Positions 45,303 to 54,397 of a DNA stretch of 64,000 nt are shown here, one piece after another. This DNA comes from Phocaeicola abscessus CCUG 55929. Its GTDB lineage: Bacteria; Bacteroidota; Bacteroidia; Bacteroidales; Bacteroidaceae. The stretch's first letter is position 1. Each line of letters begins with the position of its first letter. The position numbers were made by a program, and so were the translations under genes. The stretch is from NCBI RefSeq assembly GCF_000312445.1, contig NZ_HE997183.1:154617-218616 (forward strand), given 5' to 3'. The notes under the pieces are model-generated. The model did not search any database and had not been told where the DNA came from. It saw nothing but the letters and a program-made list of their open reading frames with translations.

Positions 45303-46718
45303 TTACTTGGCAAATGCGTGACGGAAACCGTCGAGCCTGTTCCACGCACCGCGGGTAAAGTCAGGGATCGCTACGGGAGCACTGCCGTTCTCGATCGAGA
45401 TGGCGCCCAACTCACTTACGCAACACCATTCAGCCAAATCGTAAACATCCATATCCAAGGGTAAACCGTTGCGCAAGCAATAAACTAAACGGTAATCCAT
45501 GATATAATCCATACCGCCGTGACCGCCGACCTTCTTGGCCGTCTCCTCCAACTCCAGATGAATAGGATGTTTGTATTTTGCCATCAGGGCAGCCTTTACG
45601 TCGTCGGGCAGCACCGTGTGGACGGACAGGTTTTCATGGCCTTTCGCCACCGATTTATCGACTTGATCGGGAACGAGGCAATACTGTTCAATCGGATACT
45701 TGCTGGCATAGCCCTTCGTGCCGTTCAGTTTATACATCCGGCTATACGGTTCCGGATTCATGACGTCGTGTTCTAACAGAATGGTTTTCCCTTTCTCCGT
45801 CCGCATGATGGTCATGGTATGATCTCCGTTTTTAAAGTCGGGCATATCCACCTTATTGTTTTGCTTTTCGATGATCGGTCCGGTAACGGCATCAGTTTCC
45901 ATCGCCACCAGCGTTTTCAGGCGGTCGCCTCGGTGAATGTTCAACAATTGACAAGCCGGACCGAATCCGTGAGTCGGATAAATATCGCCCTTATGCTTGC
46001 TGTTGAAATCCAAACGCCAGTCGTGCCAGTAGTCGGTCCAGAAATCGCACAGGTTGTGCAGGTAAGAACCTTCTACATGAAGAATATTGCCGAATAAACC
46101 TTGTTGAGCCATGTTCAGAGTGGTCAGTTCGAAGAAGTCGTACACGCAGTTTTCCAGCATCATGCAATGCTTACGCGTCCGTTCGGATGTATTGATCAAG
46201 TCCCAGCACTCCTGCAAAGAAGTGGCGGCCGGCACTTCGATAGCGACATGCTTTCCGTGTTCCAAGGCATAGAGGGCGATAGGAGCATGATGTACCCAAT
46301 CGGTGGTAATATAGACAAGGTCGACATCTCCGCGTTCGCATAACTGTTTATAGGCATCCTCGCTACCACTGTATTCAGCAGCTTGGGGAAAGCCTGCTCG
46401 GGTAAGAATCCCCTGAGCTTTCGCCACCCGATCGGGCTCTACATCGCAAAGCGCTATGATCTTCGTACCGGGAATATGTGTCCAACGAGATACGGCATGT
46501 GGTCCGCGCATTCCCAGGCCGACGAATGCTACGCGTACGGTATCCAATTTTTCGGTGGTCAACTGAAGTACGTCTTTCTGCCCTGTGGGACGTTCGGGGA
46601 CAGCCACTTCAATCGGTTTTACTTCATTTCTGGCAGTTATATTCTGCTGAGCGGTGCAATCGATTATTCCGACTAAAACCAAGCCGGCCACAACCATGAA
46701 TAAATGCTTAATGTTCAT
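45303..46718 (-). CDS. GH109-type glycosidase (Gfo/Idh/MocA family)
   Basis: A 471-aa secreted or exported protein with a signal-like N-terminus. The Rossmann motif is RVAFVGLGMRGPHAV, followed by ALCDVEPDRVAKAQ, VDLVYITTDWVHHAPIALYA and HGKHVAIEVPAATSLQECWD. The long C-terminal part includes GSYLHNLCDFW, DIYPTHGFGPACQLLNIHRG and GGHGGMDYIMDYRLVY. This pattern is that of GH109 enzymes, which use tightly bound NAD and are known as alpha-N-acetylgalactosaminidases. Substrate here is inferred from the family only. Confidence 0.88.
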   Translation of the reverse strand: MNIKHLFMVVAGLVLVGIIDCTAQQNITARNEVKPIEVAVPERPTGQKDVLQLTTEKLDTVRVAFVGLGMRGPHAVSRWTHIPGTKIIALCDVEPDRVAKAQGILTRAGFPQAAEYSGSEDAYKQLCERGDVDLVYITTDWVHHAPIALYALEHGKHVAIEVPAATSLQECWDLINTSERTRKHCMMLENCVYDFFELTTLNMAQQGLFGNILHVEGSYLHNLCDFWTDYWHDWRLDFNSKHKGDIYPTHGFGPACQLLNIHRGDRLKTLVAMETDAVTGPIIEKQNNKVDMPDFKNGDHTMTIMRTEKGKTILLEHDVMNPEPYSRMYKLNGTKGYASKYPIEQYCLVPDQVDKSVAKGHENLSVHTVLPDDVKAALMAKYKHPIHLELEETAKKVGGHGGMDYIMDYRLVYCLRNGLPLDMDVYDLAEWCCVSELGAISIENGSAPVAIPDFTRGAWNRLDGFRHAFAK

Positions 46719-46944
46719 TACTGATTAATAGATTAAGTGATAATTGATTAATGTTTTTACATTTCATACTGCAAACGTACGGAAAAATTTTCGATTTCTG
46801 CGTCGGTTCGAATAAAAAATTGTCAAAACTTTCGACAACGTGTCGTCCCTGTCCGTAAATCTCTTCTCAGGAAAGAGAAGAAATCCCCCTTTGACTGTCA
46901 TTTTTTTAAGTAATTGTTTATCTTTGTATCAATAACGAAAAGAA

Positions 46945-48306
46945 ATGGCAAAAGAGAAGATCGTATATGTCTGCAGCCACTGCGGAGCGGAATCTCCGAA
47001 ATGGGTAGGCAAATGTCCGACTTGCGGCTCGTGGAATACGTACCTCGAACAACTTGTACGGAAAGAAGCGGCCGGTAGCCGACAAGCCTCTGGAATAAAA
47101 AGAACGGAAAGCAAGCCGATCGTCCTCGAGCATATTGCCGGAGAAAGAGAAGTGTGCATCGATATGCTCGACGCAGAACTGAACCGAGTGTTAGGAGGCG
47201 GGCTCGTGCCGGGCTCATTGGTGTTATTAGGAGGAGAACCGGGCATCGGCAAGTCGACCCTCATTCTGCAAACCGTTCTTCGGCTGCAAGATGAAAAGGT
47301 ACTGTACATCTCCGGCGAAGAGAGCGCGCGACAACTGAAACTACGTGCCGACCGGCTACGCCATCCTCCCTCCGCTTGCATGATCGCCTGCGAAACGTCG
47401 TTGGAACAGATCTACGTCCATATCCGGAACGAACGACCGGACATCGTCGTTATCGATTCCATTCAGACCATCGGTACGGAAGTAACTGACTCTCCTGCGG
47501 GAAGTCTCGTACAAGTGCGCGAATGCGCCACTTCCCTTTTAAAATTCGCCAAAGAAACCGATACGGCCGTGATCCTCATCGGACATATCACGAAGGAAGG
47601 AACCATCGCCGGACCGAAGATCTTGGAACACATCGTAGATACCGTCCTTCAATTCGAAGGAGATCAACACTACATGTATCGCATCCTGCGTAGCATGAAA
47701 AACAGATTCGGCAGCACATCCGAACTAGGTATTTACGAAATGCGACAGGACGGTCTGAGACAGGTACCGAATCCCTCCGAACTGCTGTTGAGCGGCGATA
47801 ACGAAGGGATGAGTGGCGTGGCCATCGCGACGGCCATCGAGGGCGTACGCCCCTTCCTAATCGAGACACAAGCCTTGGTCAGCTCGGCCGTCTACGGCTA
47901 CCCTCAACGTTCGGCCACAGGGTTCGATCTGCGCAGGATGAACATGTTATTAGCCGTATTGGAGAAACGCGTCGGCTTCAAGTTAGCGCAGAAAGACGTG
48001 TTTCTGAATATTGCCGGAGGTCTTCGGGTGAACGACCCGGCCATCGATCTGTCTGTTATCAGCGCCATCCTCTCCAGCAACATGGATGTAGAAATCGAAC
48101 GCAACACCTGCATGGCGGGTGAAATCGGCTTGAGCGGCGAGATCCGACCCGTCAACCGTATCGAACAGCGTATCGGCGAAGCGGCTAAACTAGGTTTCAA
48201 GCACATCATCATGCCGCAAATGAAAGGGATCAAGGTCGCAATAGACGGAATCGAACTGCATCAGGTGCGCAAGGTGGAAGAGGCAGTCAGGTTGTTGTTC
48301 GGGTGA
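46945..48306 (+). CDS. radA: DNA repair protein RadA
   Basis: A 453-aa RecA-like protein that helps process recombination intermediates. The N-terminal zinc finger is CSHCGAESPKWVGKCPTCGSW in two CxxC pairs. The ATPase has GGEPGIGKSTLILQ and the RadA-specific KNRFGS motif. The C-terminal Lon-like domain has LSGEIRPV and a closing KVEEAVRLLFG. A TATCTTTG at 46919-46926 fits the -7 consensus, giving a very short 5' leader. Confidence 0.96.
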   Translation: MAKEKIVYVCSHCGAESPKWVGKCPTCGSWNTYLEQLVRKEAAGSRQASGIKRTESKPIVLEHIAGEREVCIDMLDAELNRVLGGGLVPGSLVLLGGEPGIGKSTLILQTVLRLQDEKVLYISGEESARQLKLRADRLRHPPSACMIACETSLEQIYVHIRNERPDIVVIDSIQTIGTEVTDSPAGSLVQVRECATSLLKFAKETDTAVILIGHITKEGTIAGPKILEHIVDTVLQFEGDQHYMYRILRSMKNRFGSTSELGIYEMRQDGLRQVPNPSELLLSGDNEGMSGVAIATAIEGVRPFLIETQALVSSAVYGYPQRSATGFDLRRMNMLLAVLEKRVGFKLAQKDVFLNIAGGLRVNDPAIDLSVISAILSSNMDVEIERNTCMAGEIGLSGEIRPVNRIEQRIGEAAKLGFKHIIMPQMKGIKVAIDGIELHQVRKVEEAVRLLFG

Positions 48307-48334
48307 ATGAAGATACCATCATAAAAAGAAAAAG

Positions 48335-48655
48335 ATGAAGACTGTAAATAAAAGTGGGGCGGATAGACTGTCGAGCTTCTTCCGAACGCAGCCGAGGGTG
48401 GACAAGACACGGATTTTCGACTCCTGTACATGCGGAGAAGACGTATCTGAAAGCGATGTGGACGTGCTCGTTCGTTTCTTGAAAGATACCCGGGTGTCAC
48501 TCTTTTCATATGCTTCCATGCAACACAAGTATGGAAGTATTACTGAACGAGAAAATGGATCTGATGGAGGGTGGTCGACTGAAAAACTTTGCCAGAAATA
48601 ACGCCAAAGCAGATAAATATTGATATATGAGAAATCAACATAAAAAATATCCCTA
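48335..48655 (+). pseudogene. broken MNT-type nucleotidyltransferase gene
   Basis: The frame opens MKTVNKSGADRL, and the nucleotidyltransferase core is visible as FDSCTCGEDVSESDVDVLV (usually GS-x-ARGE before the SDVD pair). After YASM the family sequence continues in another frame (EVLLNEKMDLMEGGRLKNF). It shifts again near 48601, where LIYEK is out of frame with the preceding DKY. Two frameshifts and a degraded G-S motif mean the gene is inactive. Such proteins are antitoxin-like MntA/HepT partners; no HepT gene is next to it. Confidence 0.7.
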
Positions 48656-48661
48656 ACCTCC

Positions 48662-50257
48662 ATGATTAAAGAATTGCAACTGCGCCTGCTGCCCGAAGAG
48701 GCGGCGAATGAAGATACGCTGCGGACAGCAGTCTGCCGCGAAACGGGCGACGAGCCCCGCGAGGTACACGCCGTACGTGTGCTGAAACACTCGATCGACG
48801 CGCGACAACGTACGGTGTACGTCAACGTCACCCTACGCGCCTTTATCCGTGAAGAGCCGACGGAACAGCTGTTCGCACCCGTTGAATACCGCGATGTGTC
48901 GGGCGGGCGGGTGGCCGTTATAGTCGGCGCTGGGCCGGGCGGACTGTTTGCTGCGCTGCGTCTCGTCGAACTGGGTATACGTCCCATCGTCGTCGAGCGC
49001 GGGAAGGATGTGCACGAGCGCAAGAAAGACATCGCGCAGATCGCGCGACGGCAAACCGTCGATCCAGAGTCGAACTACTGCTTCGGCGAGGGCGGCGCCG
49101 GCGCCTTCTCCGACGGCAAGCTTTACACGCGCAGCAAAAAGCGCGGATCGGTGGAGCGTATCCTCACCATCTTCTGCCAACATGGCGCCAACCCCGCGAT
49201 CCTCGCCGACGCCCATCCGCATATCGGTTCCGACAAACTGCCCGTCGTCATCGAGCGCATGCGACGACGCATCATCGACTGCGGCGGCGAGGTGCACTTC
49301 GATACCTGCATGGATTCTCTATTGATGCAAGATGACGAGGTGACGGGCATTCGCACCCGCACAGGTGAAGAGTTTTGCGGGCCCGTGATCCTCGCCACCG
49401 GCCATTCGGCGCGCGACGTCTATCGCATGCTGGTCGCACAACACGTGTCGATCGAAGCGAAAGGCATAGCCGTCGGCGTACGGCTGGAGCACCCGCAGCC
49501 ACTGATCGACCGAATCCGCTACCACCGTCGTGAGGGGCGCGGCCCGTACCTCCCTGCGGCCGAGTACACCTTCGTGTCTCAATCCGCCGGGCGGGGCATC
49601 TATTCGTTCTGCATGTGCCCCGGCGGCTTCGTCATCCCCGCGGCCACGTCGCCCGACGAGGTCGTCGTCAACGGCATGTCGCCCGCTAACCGCGGTTCGC
49701 GGTGGGCGAACGCGGGTTGGGTAGTGGAGCTTCGTCCGGAAGATGTGGCGAAGTGTCGTCTCTCCGACGTATCGGACAAGGCCGAGCCTATACCCGAGGT
49801 ACTTGCTGTCATGGCCCTTCAGGAGCGACTCGAACGCCTTTGCCGGCTGAACGGCGGAATGCGGCAGACGGCACCCGCGCAGCGGATGGCCGATTTCGTA
49901 GCGCGACGCAACTCGGCCGCGTTGCCCGCCTCGTCGTACGCACCAGGGTTATTGGCTTCGCCGTTGCATTTTTGGATGCCGGACTTCCTCACGTCGCGTC
50001 TGAGAGAGGGCTTCCGATCGGCCGATCGCGTGTCGCGCGGCTTCCTGACGAACGAGGCGGTGATGATCGGCATCGAGACGAGAACCTCCTCTCCCGTACG
50101 AATCGTCCGACGTAAGGAATCATTGCAGCATATAGCCGTCAACGGCTTATTCCCCTGCGGCGAGGGGGCAGGCTATGCCGGCGGCATCGTCTCGGCTGCC
50201 ATCGACGGCGAGCATTGCGCCGAAGCCGTTGCAAACTATTTAAGAATCGTACGATGA
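48662..50257 (+). CDS. FAD-dependent oxidoreductase (COG2509 type)
   Basis: A 531-aa flavoprotein with a dinucleotide-binding motif VGAGPGGLFAALRLVELG after a short N-terminal domain of about 85 residues. Characteristic of the family are YCFGEGGAGAFSDGKLYTR, ATGHSARDVYRML and a C-terminal LFPCGEGAGYAGGIVSAAIDG. The reaction is not established for this family. Its codons are visibly richer in G and C than radA before it and the LuxR gene after it, which makes long false frames on the other strand. Either recent transfer or strong codon bias could explain this. Confidence 0.88.
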   Translation: MIKELQLRLLPEEAANEDTLRTAVCRETGDEPREVHAVRVLKHSIDARQRTVYVNVTLRAFIREEPTEQLFAPVEYRDVSGGRVAVIVGAGPGGLFAALRLVELGIRPIVVERGKDVHERKKDIAQIARRQTVDPESNYCFGEGGAGAFSDGKLYTRSKKRGSVERILTIFCQHGANPAILADAHPHIGSDKLPVVIERMRRRIIDCGGEVHFDTCMDSLLMQDDEVTGIRTRTGEEFCGPVILATGHSARDVYRMLVAQHVSIEAKGIAVGVRLEHPQPLIDRIRYHRREGRGPYLPAAEYTFVSQSAGRGIYSFCMCPGGFVIPAATSPDEVVVNGMSPANRGSRWANAGWVVELRPEDVAKCRLSDVSDKAEPIPEVLAVMALQERLERLCRLNGGMRQTAPAQRMADFVARRNSAALPASSYAPGLLASPLHFWMPDFLTSRLREGFRSADRVSRGFLTNEAVMIGIETRTSSPVRIVRRKESLQHIAVNGLFPCGEGAGYAGGIVSAAIDGEHCAEAVANYLRIVR

Positions 50258-50844
50258 ACCATTTATTCGAAATAGCGATCGTCGAACAGAACACGTTGAC
50301 TTGCCTGGCCTTGAAAGCCATTCTCGAGAAGATCATTCCCGCGGCCGCCATCTATACGTTCTCCTCCTACGAAGAATTGATGGACGACACCAGTGAGATG
50401 TTTGCCCATTACTTCGTTTCCGCCCAAATATACATCAACCACGCATCCTTCTTCCTCCAGAGAAAGATGAAAACCTTCGTACTGACCTTGGGCGAAAAAC
50501 AACCCTCTCTACGAGGCATTCACACGATCGACCTTCATCAGAACGAAGAAACGATCGTAAAAGACATTCTCCGCCTGTATAAATACGGCCACCAACACAG
50601 TTCGCCATTACCGAAAGAGAAAAGAAACACAGACCCGACGCTCCTCACCAAACGTGAAATCGAAGTGCTGATCCTGCTGGCCAAGGGCTATATAAATAAA
50701 GAAATAGCCGATAAACTGCACATCAGTATGACGACGGTCATCTCTCATCGAAAGAATATCCAAGAGAAGTTAGGTATCAAATCCGTCTCAGGACTGACTA
50801 TCTATGCCGTCATAAACGGATATGTCGGCGCCAACGAGATCTGA
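50254..50844 (+). CDS. LuxR-type regulator with degenerate receiver domain
   Basis: A 196-aa protein. The ATG at 50254 overlaps the preceding stop by 4 bases (ATGA) and begins MNHLFEIAIVEQNTLTCLAL, a receiver-like strand and helix. The usual phosphoacceptor aspartate is not seen at the end of the third strand, so phosphorylation is doubtful. The C-terminal domain is a standard LuxR helix-turn-helix: LTKREIEVLILLAKGYINKE followed by TTVISHRKNIQEKLGIKS. Targets are unknown. Confidence 0.85.
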   Translation: MNHLFEIAIVEQNTLTCLALKAILEKIIPAAAIYTFSSYEELMDDTSEMFAHYFVSAQIYINHASFFLQRKMKTFVLTLGEKQPSLRGIHTIDLHQNEETIVKDILRLYKYGHQHSSPLPKEKRNTDPTLLTKREIEVLILLAKGYINKEIADKLHISMTTVISHRKNIQEKLGIKSVSGLTIYAVINGYVGANEI

Positions 50845-50848
50845 ACGC

Positions 50849-51748
50849 TTAGATTGCTTTCTGTAAACGATATCCTCTGGGAGTTTCTCCCGTTATTTTC
50901 TTGAACATCCTATTCAAATGATGCGGATACTTAAAGCCTAAGCGATATGCAATCTCGCTGATGGTCAAATCGGTTCCGAGCAACAGGTGTTGAACCTGTT
51001 CGACCACCGCCAGCTGGATATGCTCCTGCGCCGTCTTTCCCGTCTCCTTCTTAATCAGGTCTCCGAAATAATTCGGAGAGAGGTGTAACTCCGAAGCGCA
51101 ATATTGCACAGAGGGTAACCCCACCTTGAGCGGTCTATCCGACAGAAAGTAATCCAATAAAATATTCTCGAACCTCGACAAGATGGTGTGGTTCACGGCT
51201 TCGCGAGTTATAAACTGGCGATCGTAGAAGCGTTCGCAATGATTCAGCATGACTTCGATGTTGGCTACTACAATCTCTTTCGTATGCTTATCGATGGGAT
51301 GTTCCAGCTCCGAACGAATTTCGCTAAAGCAGTCCATGATGATCTGCTTTTCCCGATCCGACATGTGAAGGGCTTCGTTCGATTCATAACGGAAGAAAGT
51401 ATATCGCTTCATCTTCTTTGCAAGCGAGGTCCCTAATAACAGGTCGGGATGAAAGATCAACGCCCAGCCTCGAGGTTTGCCTCCTTGATCGTCAGAAAAG
51501 CCGATCACCTGCCCCGGAGCTATAAATAACATCGTACCGTCCTGATAATCGTATCTACTCCGTCCGTAAAGCAAGGTGCCACATTTAAGCTCTTTGAAAA
51601 ACACGACGAAGAAACCGATGTTCAATTTTCCGTGTATGCTCGATCGAATAGCGGGAAAATCAAAGGCATTCACCAAGGGATGCAACGTCTCGACTCCTAA
51701 TAAATCATCATATTGTTGAATCGTATTCAATTTCAGAATTTCCGCCAT
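50849..51748 (-). CDS. AraC-family transcriptional regulator (soluble)
   Basis: A 299-aa regulator with an N-terminal cupin-like sensing domain (MLFIAPGQVIGFSDDQGG region) and a C-terminal double helix-turn-helix. The latter reads YCASELHLSPNYFGDLIKKE, then ISEIAYRLGFKYPHHLNRMF and ITGETPRGYR. It has no membrane segment, unlike the AraC protein at 6042. It lies 70 bases downstream of the GH43 gene on the same strand and may respond to a sugar or oxidant; the effector cannot be told. Confidence 0.9.
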   Translation of the reverse strand: MAEILKLNTIQQYDDLLGVETLHPLVNAFDFPAIRSSIHGKLNIGFFVVFFKELKCGTLLYGRSRYDYQDGTMLFIAPGQVIGFSDDQGGKPRGWALIFHPDLLLGTSLAKKMKRYTFFRYESNEALHMSDREKQIIMDCFSEIRSELEHPIDKHTKEIVVANIEVMLNHCERFYDRQFITREAVNHTILSRFENILLDYFLSDRPLKVGLPSVQYCASELHLSPNYFGDLIKKETGKTAQEHIQLAVVEQVQHLLLGTDLTISEIAYRLGFKYPHHLNRMFKKITGETPRGYRLQKAI

Positions 51749-51818
51749 ACTTATTTGCTTTTTAATGGTTATTCATTCTTTTGTTTTTATTTTTCGACGT
51801 TTATCGACGCGCAAAAAG

Positions 51819-52811
51819 TTAAAGAGCGGGAGCCTTCGCCTGTAAAGACGGCGAGCGATTTTCTACCTGCGGCCAATCATCTTTCCAAATCAATTTGTCG
51901 AGCATCAGCACCCGTCCGTTTTCAGGAGCATTCGCGTCGAACGCATGATATAAGATCCAGGTATCGCCTTTCTTATCCGACACAATGCGAGCATTGTGTC
52001 CCGTTCCGACAAATTTCCTATTCTTATGAATCACGATCTCGTGATTGTTCTCCATCATTCGGTTTCCTTCCCTATCGACGTACGGACCGAACGGATTCTC
52101 GGAACGGCCTACCACAGTCGTATAGGTGCTTCGTCTCCCCTCGCAGCATGAGCCTATCGAAGCGAAAAGATAGTAGTATGTACCTTTTCGAAAAATACAA
52201 GTTCCTTCATAGGCATCGCCGGCCACCTGCAAAGGCATTTCCCCCGGTAACAAAGCCAGGCCATCCTTCGTCAATTCCACGAAGTAGATTCCGTGAAAGC
52301 TGCCGAAAAAAAGGAAATTCTTATGCTTGGTTTGAACAAAACAGGGATCGATACAGTTCTGTACGCCGATGTCTCGGCTGCGGAACAGCATGCCGAGATC
52401 CGTATAAGGACCTTCGATCCTATCGGCCGTAGCCACGCCTATGCCGCACGTCCACTCTCCTCCCCACTTCGACATGGCATAATACATCACATATTTATTC
52501 CCTATCCTGTTTATATCCGGCGCCCAGAGCGCGCCTCCCGGCTCAAAAGTCGGACGGGTCGTATCCGTAAACGCAGTACCGAGTCGATGCCAATGCACCA
52601 AATCCTTGGAACGAAGAACTGGAATGTTCCGAATATCTTCCGTCGCAAAGAGATAAAAGACATCCCCCTCCTGCAGGATCGTCGGATCGGGTAAGCTATA
52701 ATTGACCACAAGATTAGTGTAATAGGCGATTTTCTGAGGCGCAACCCACTTCGTCGAGGAAGAGCATGCCGCCAGCAGAAACATAAAGAATATTTCGACA
52801 CCATATTTCAT
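51819..52811 (-). CDS. GH43-family glycosidase, lipoprotein
   Basis: A 330-aa five-bladed beta-propeller enzyme with a lipobox (LLAAC). The three acidic residues of GH43 are visible: the base Asp in SLPDPTIL, the pKa modulator Asp in NCIDPCFV and the acid Glu in DAYEGTCIF. FEPGGALWAPDINRIGNKY is the typical second-blade block. Family members act on arabinose-, xylose- or galactose-containing polysaccharides. It is upstream of an AraC regulator on the same strand. Confidence 0.9.
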   Translation of the reverse strand: MKYGVEIFFMFLLAACSSSTKWVAPQKIAYYTNLVVNYSLPDPTILQEGDVFYLFATEDIRNIPVLRSKDLVHWHRLGTAFTDTTRPTFEPGGALWAPDINRIGNKYVMYYAMSKWGGEWTCGIGVATADRIEGPYTDLGMLFRSRDIGVQNCIDPCFVQTKHKNFLFFGSFHGIYFVELTKDGLALLPGEMPLQVAGDAYEGTCIFRKGTYYYLFASIGSCCEGRRSTYTTVVGRSENPFGPYVDREGNRMMENNHEIVIHKNRKFVGTGHNARIVSDKKGDTWILYHAFDANAPENGRVLMLDKLIWKDDWPQVENRSPSLQAKAPAL

Positions 52812-53138
52812 AGAAACAAAGATTTAAAATGAGTTGCTTTAACATTCGATACCACGATGTGCTCCAAAACCCAAAGTTAAGGAAATCTATTGTTCGTCCG
52901 ATCTTTTTTACAAAGAATTTACAGAATCGGGAAGATTGTTCAAACTCTCAGGGGATGAATAAAAGAGAGGGGTAGGCGTTGATCTGCAAAGAAAACAGGC
53001 CTATCATCGCCGTTGATCAGTGTACAGAAAGAGATTTTCGCAGGGATTCTTTAAAAATGGTTGTTAATTCCGGAATAGGTATCTTTTTTTAAAAGATGAA
53101 ACGGATATCTTTGCAATAAAACGTTTAAATAAAAAGAT

Positions 53139-54305
53139 ATGTTAGGTAATTTCAGTTATTCGAACCCTACGAAACTGTATTTTGGAGATGATTCTCTAAA
53201 ATACTTGAGCGAGGAATTGACTCGTTATGGAGAGAAAGTACTGCTGATTTACGGCGGCGGCTCCATTAAAAAGAACGGCATTTACGATCAGATCGTCAGG
53301 ATGTTGTCGGAAGCGGGAAAAAAAGTCTGTGAGGTACCGGGTGTCATGGCGAATCCGACCCTCGAAAAGCTTTACGAAGGAGCCAAGGTCGCCAAGGAAG
53401 ATCAGGTCGACCTGATTCTCGCCGTAGGCGGCGGTTCGGTGTGCGATTATTCGAAGGCGGTGTCCGTTTCCGCTTATTGCGAGGAAGATCCTTGGACGAA
53501 ATATTTCCTTCGGCAGGAGGATCCGACTTGCCGAATCATTCCCGTCGGTTGCGTATTGACGATGGTAGGAACCGGCTCCGAGATGAACGGTGGTTCCGTA
53601 ATCACGAACCATACGGCGAAATTGAAGATCGGCAAAGTGTTCGGCCCAGAAGTCATGCCCAAGTTTTCTATATTGAATCCGACGTTCACCTATACCATTC
53701 CGGCCTATCAGATGGTAGCCGGCTTCTTCGACATCCTGTGCCATATCTGTGAACAGTATTTCTCGGGAACGGACGACAATACCTCCGATTATCTGGCAGA
53801 AGGATTGATGAAATCGTTGATTCACAGCAGTCGTATCGCCGTAAAAAATCCTCATGACTACGAGGCTCGCAGCAATATCATGTGGACGGCTACGTGGGCC
53901 TTGAACACACTGATTGCAAAAGGGAAATCCACCGATTGGATGGTTCACATGATTGGTCAATCGGTAGGCGCTTACACCAATGCCACGCACGGCATGACAC
54001 TCTCCGCCGTTTCTTTGCCTTATTATCGACACATCATGGCGGCCGGTTTGGCCAAATTCAAACGGTTCGCCGTCAACGTGTGGGAAGTCGATCCCACCGG
54101 AAAAACGGATGTGGACACGGCTGCCGAAGGACTAAAAGCGATGGAAGCGTGGATGAAGGGAATAGGCCTGGTGCTGAGCTTGAAAGAATTGGGAGTTACG
54201 GAGGAGATGTTCGAGGGTATCGCCGACGGCACCTTTATCTTGACCGGCGGCTATCAAACGCTGACTCGCAAGGACGTGATCGATATCCTGAAAGAGAGTA
54301 TGTAG
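53139..54305 (+). CDS. iron-containing alcohol dehydrogenase (YqhD/BDH type)
   Basis: A 388-aa group III dehydrogenase that reduces aldehydes with NAD(P)H. It begins NFSYSNPTKLYFGDDS and has the cofactor loop AVGGGSVCDYSKAV. The metal ligands appear as Asp and His in FDILCHICE, His in WMVHMIGQ and His in NATHGMTL. A TATCTTTG just upstream (about 53106-53113) fits the -7 consensus. It converges with an aldehyde dehydrogenase gene. Confidence 0.93.
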   Translation: MLGNFSYSNPTKLYFGDDSLKYLSEELTRYGEKVLLIYGGGSIKKNGIYDQIVRMLSEAGKKVCEVPGVMANPTLEKLYEGAKVAKEDQVDLILAVGGGSVCDYSKAVSVSAYCEEDPWTKYFLRQEDPTCRIIPVGCVLTMVGTGSEMNGGSVITNHTAKLKIGKVFGPEVMPKFSILNPTFTYTIPAYQMVAGFFDILCHICEQYFSGTDDNTSDYLAEGLMKSLIHSSRIAVKNPHDYEARSNIMWTATWALNTLIAKGKSTDWMVHMIGQSVGAYTNATHGMTLSAVSLPYYRHIMAAGLAKFKRFAVNVWEVDPTGKTDVDTAAEGLKAMEAWMKGIGLVLSLKELGVTEEMFEGIADGTFILTGGYQTLTRKDVIDILKESM

Positions 54306-54337
54306 GCTGTTTTTCGTCTTTTTTCCTCGCTCGAGAA

Positions 54338-54379
54338 CAAAGAGGTGTGTCGAAACGTTTGTTTCGACACACCTCTTTG
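54338..54379. terminator. bidirectional terminator between alcohol and aldehyde dehydrogenase genes
   Basis: A perfect 19-bp inverted repeat (54338-54356 with 54361-54379) with a 4-base loop lies between two convergent genes. Each arm ends in an A/T run suited to termination on both strands. Confidence 0.9.
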
Positions 54380-54397
54380 TATGACAGGACCCGTCGG

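Noticed and set aside
45064..45345. 93-codon minus-strand frame overlapping the GH109 gene end
   Set aside because: It covers the terminator and the thrA promoter region and overlaps a clear gene in another frame.
48833..49582. Several long antisense frames in the FAD oxidoreductase gene
   Set aside because: They follow from the high GC content of that gene; they show no conserved motifs and no spacing typical of genes.
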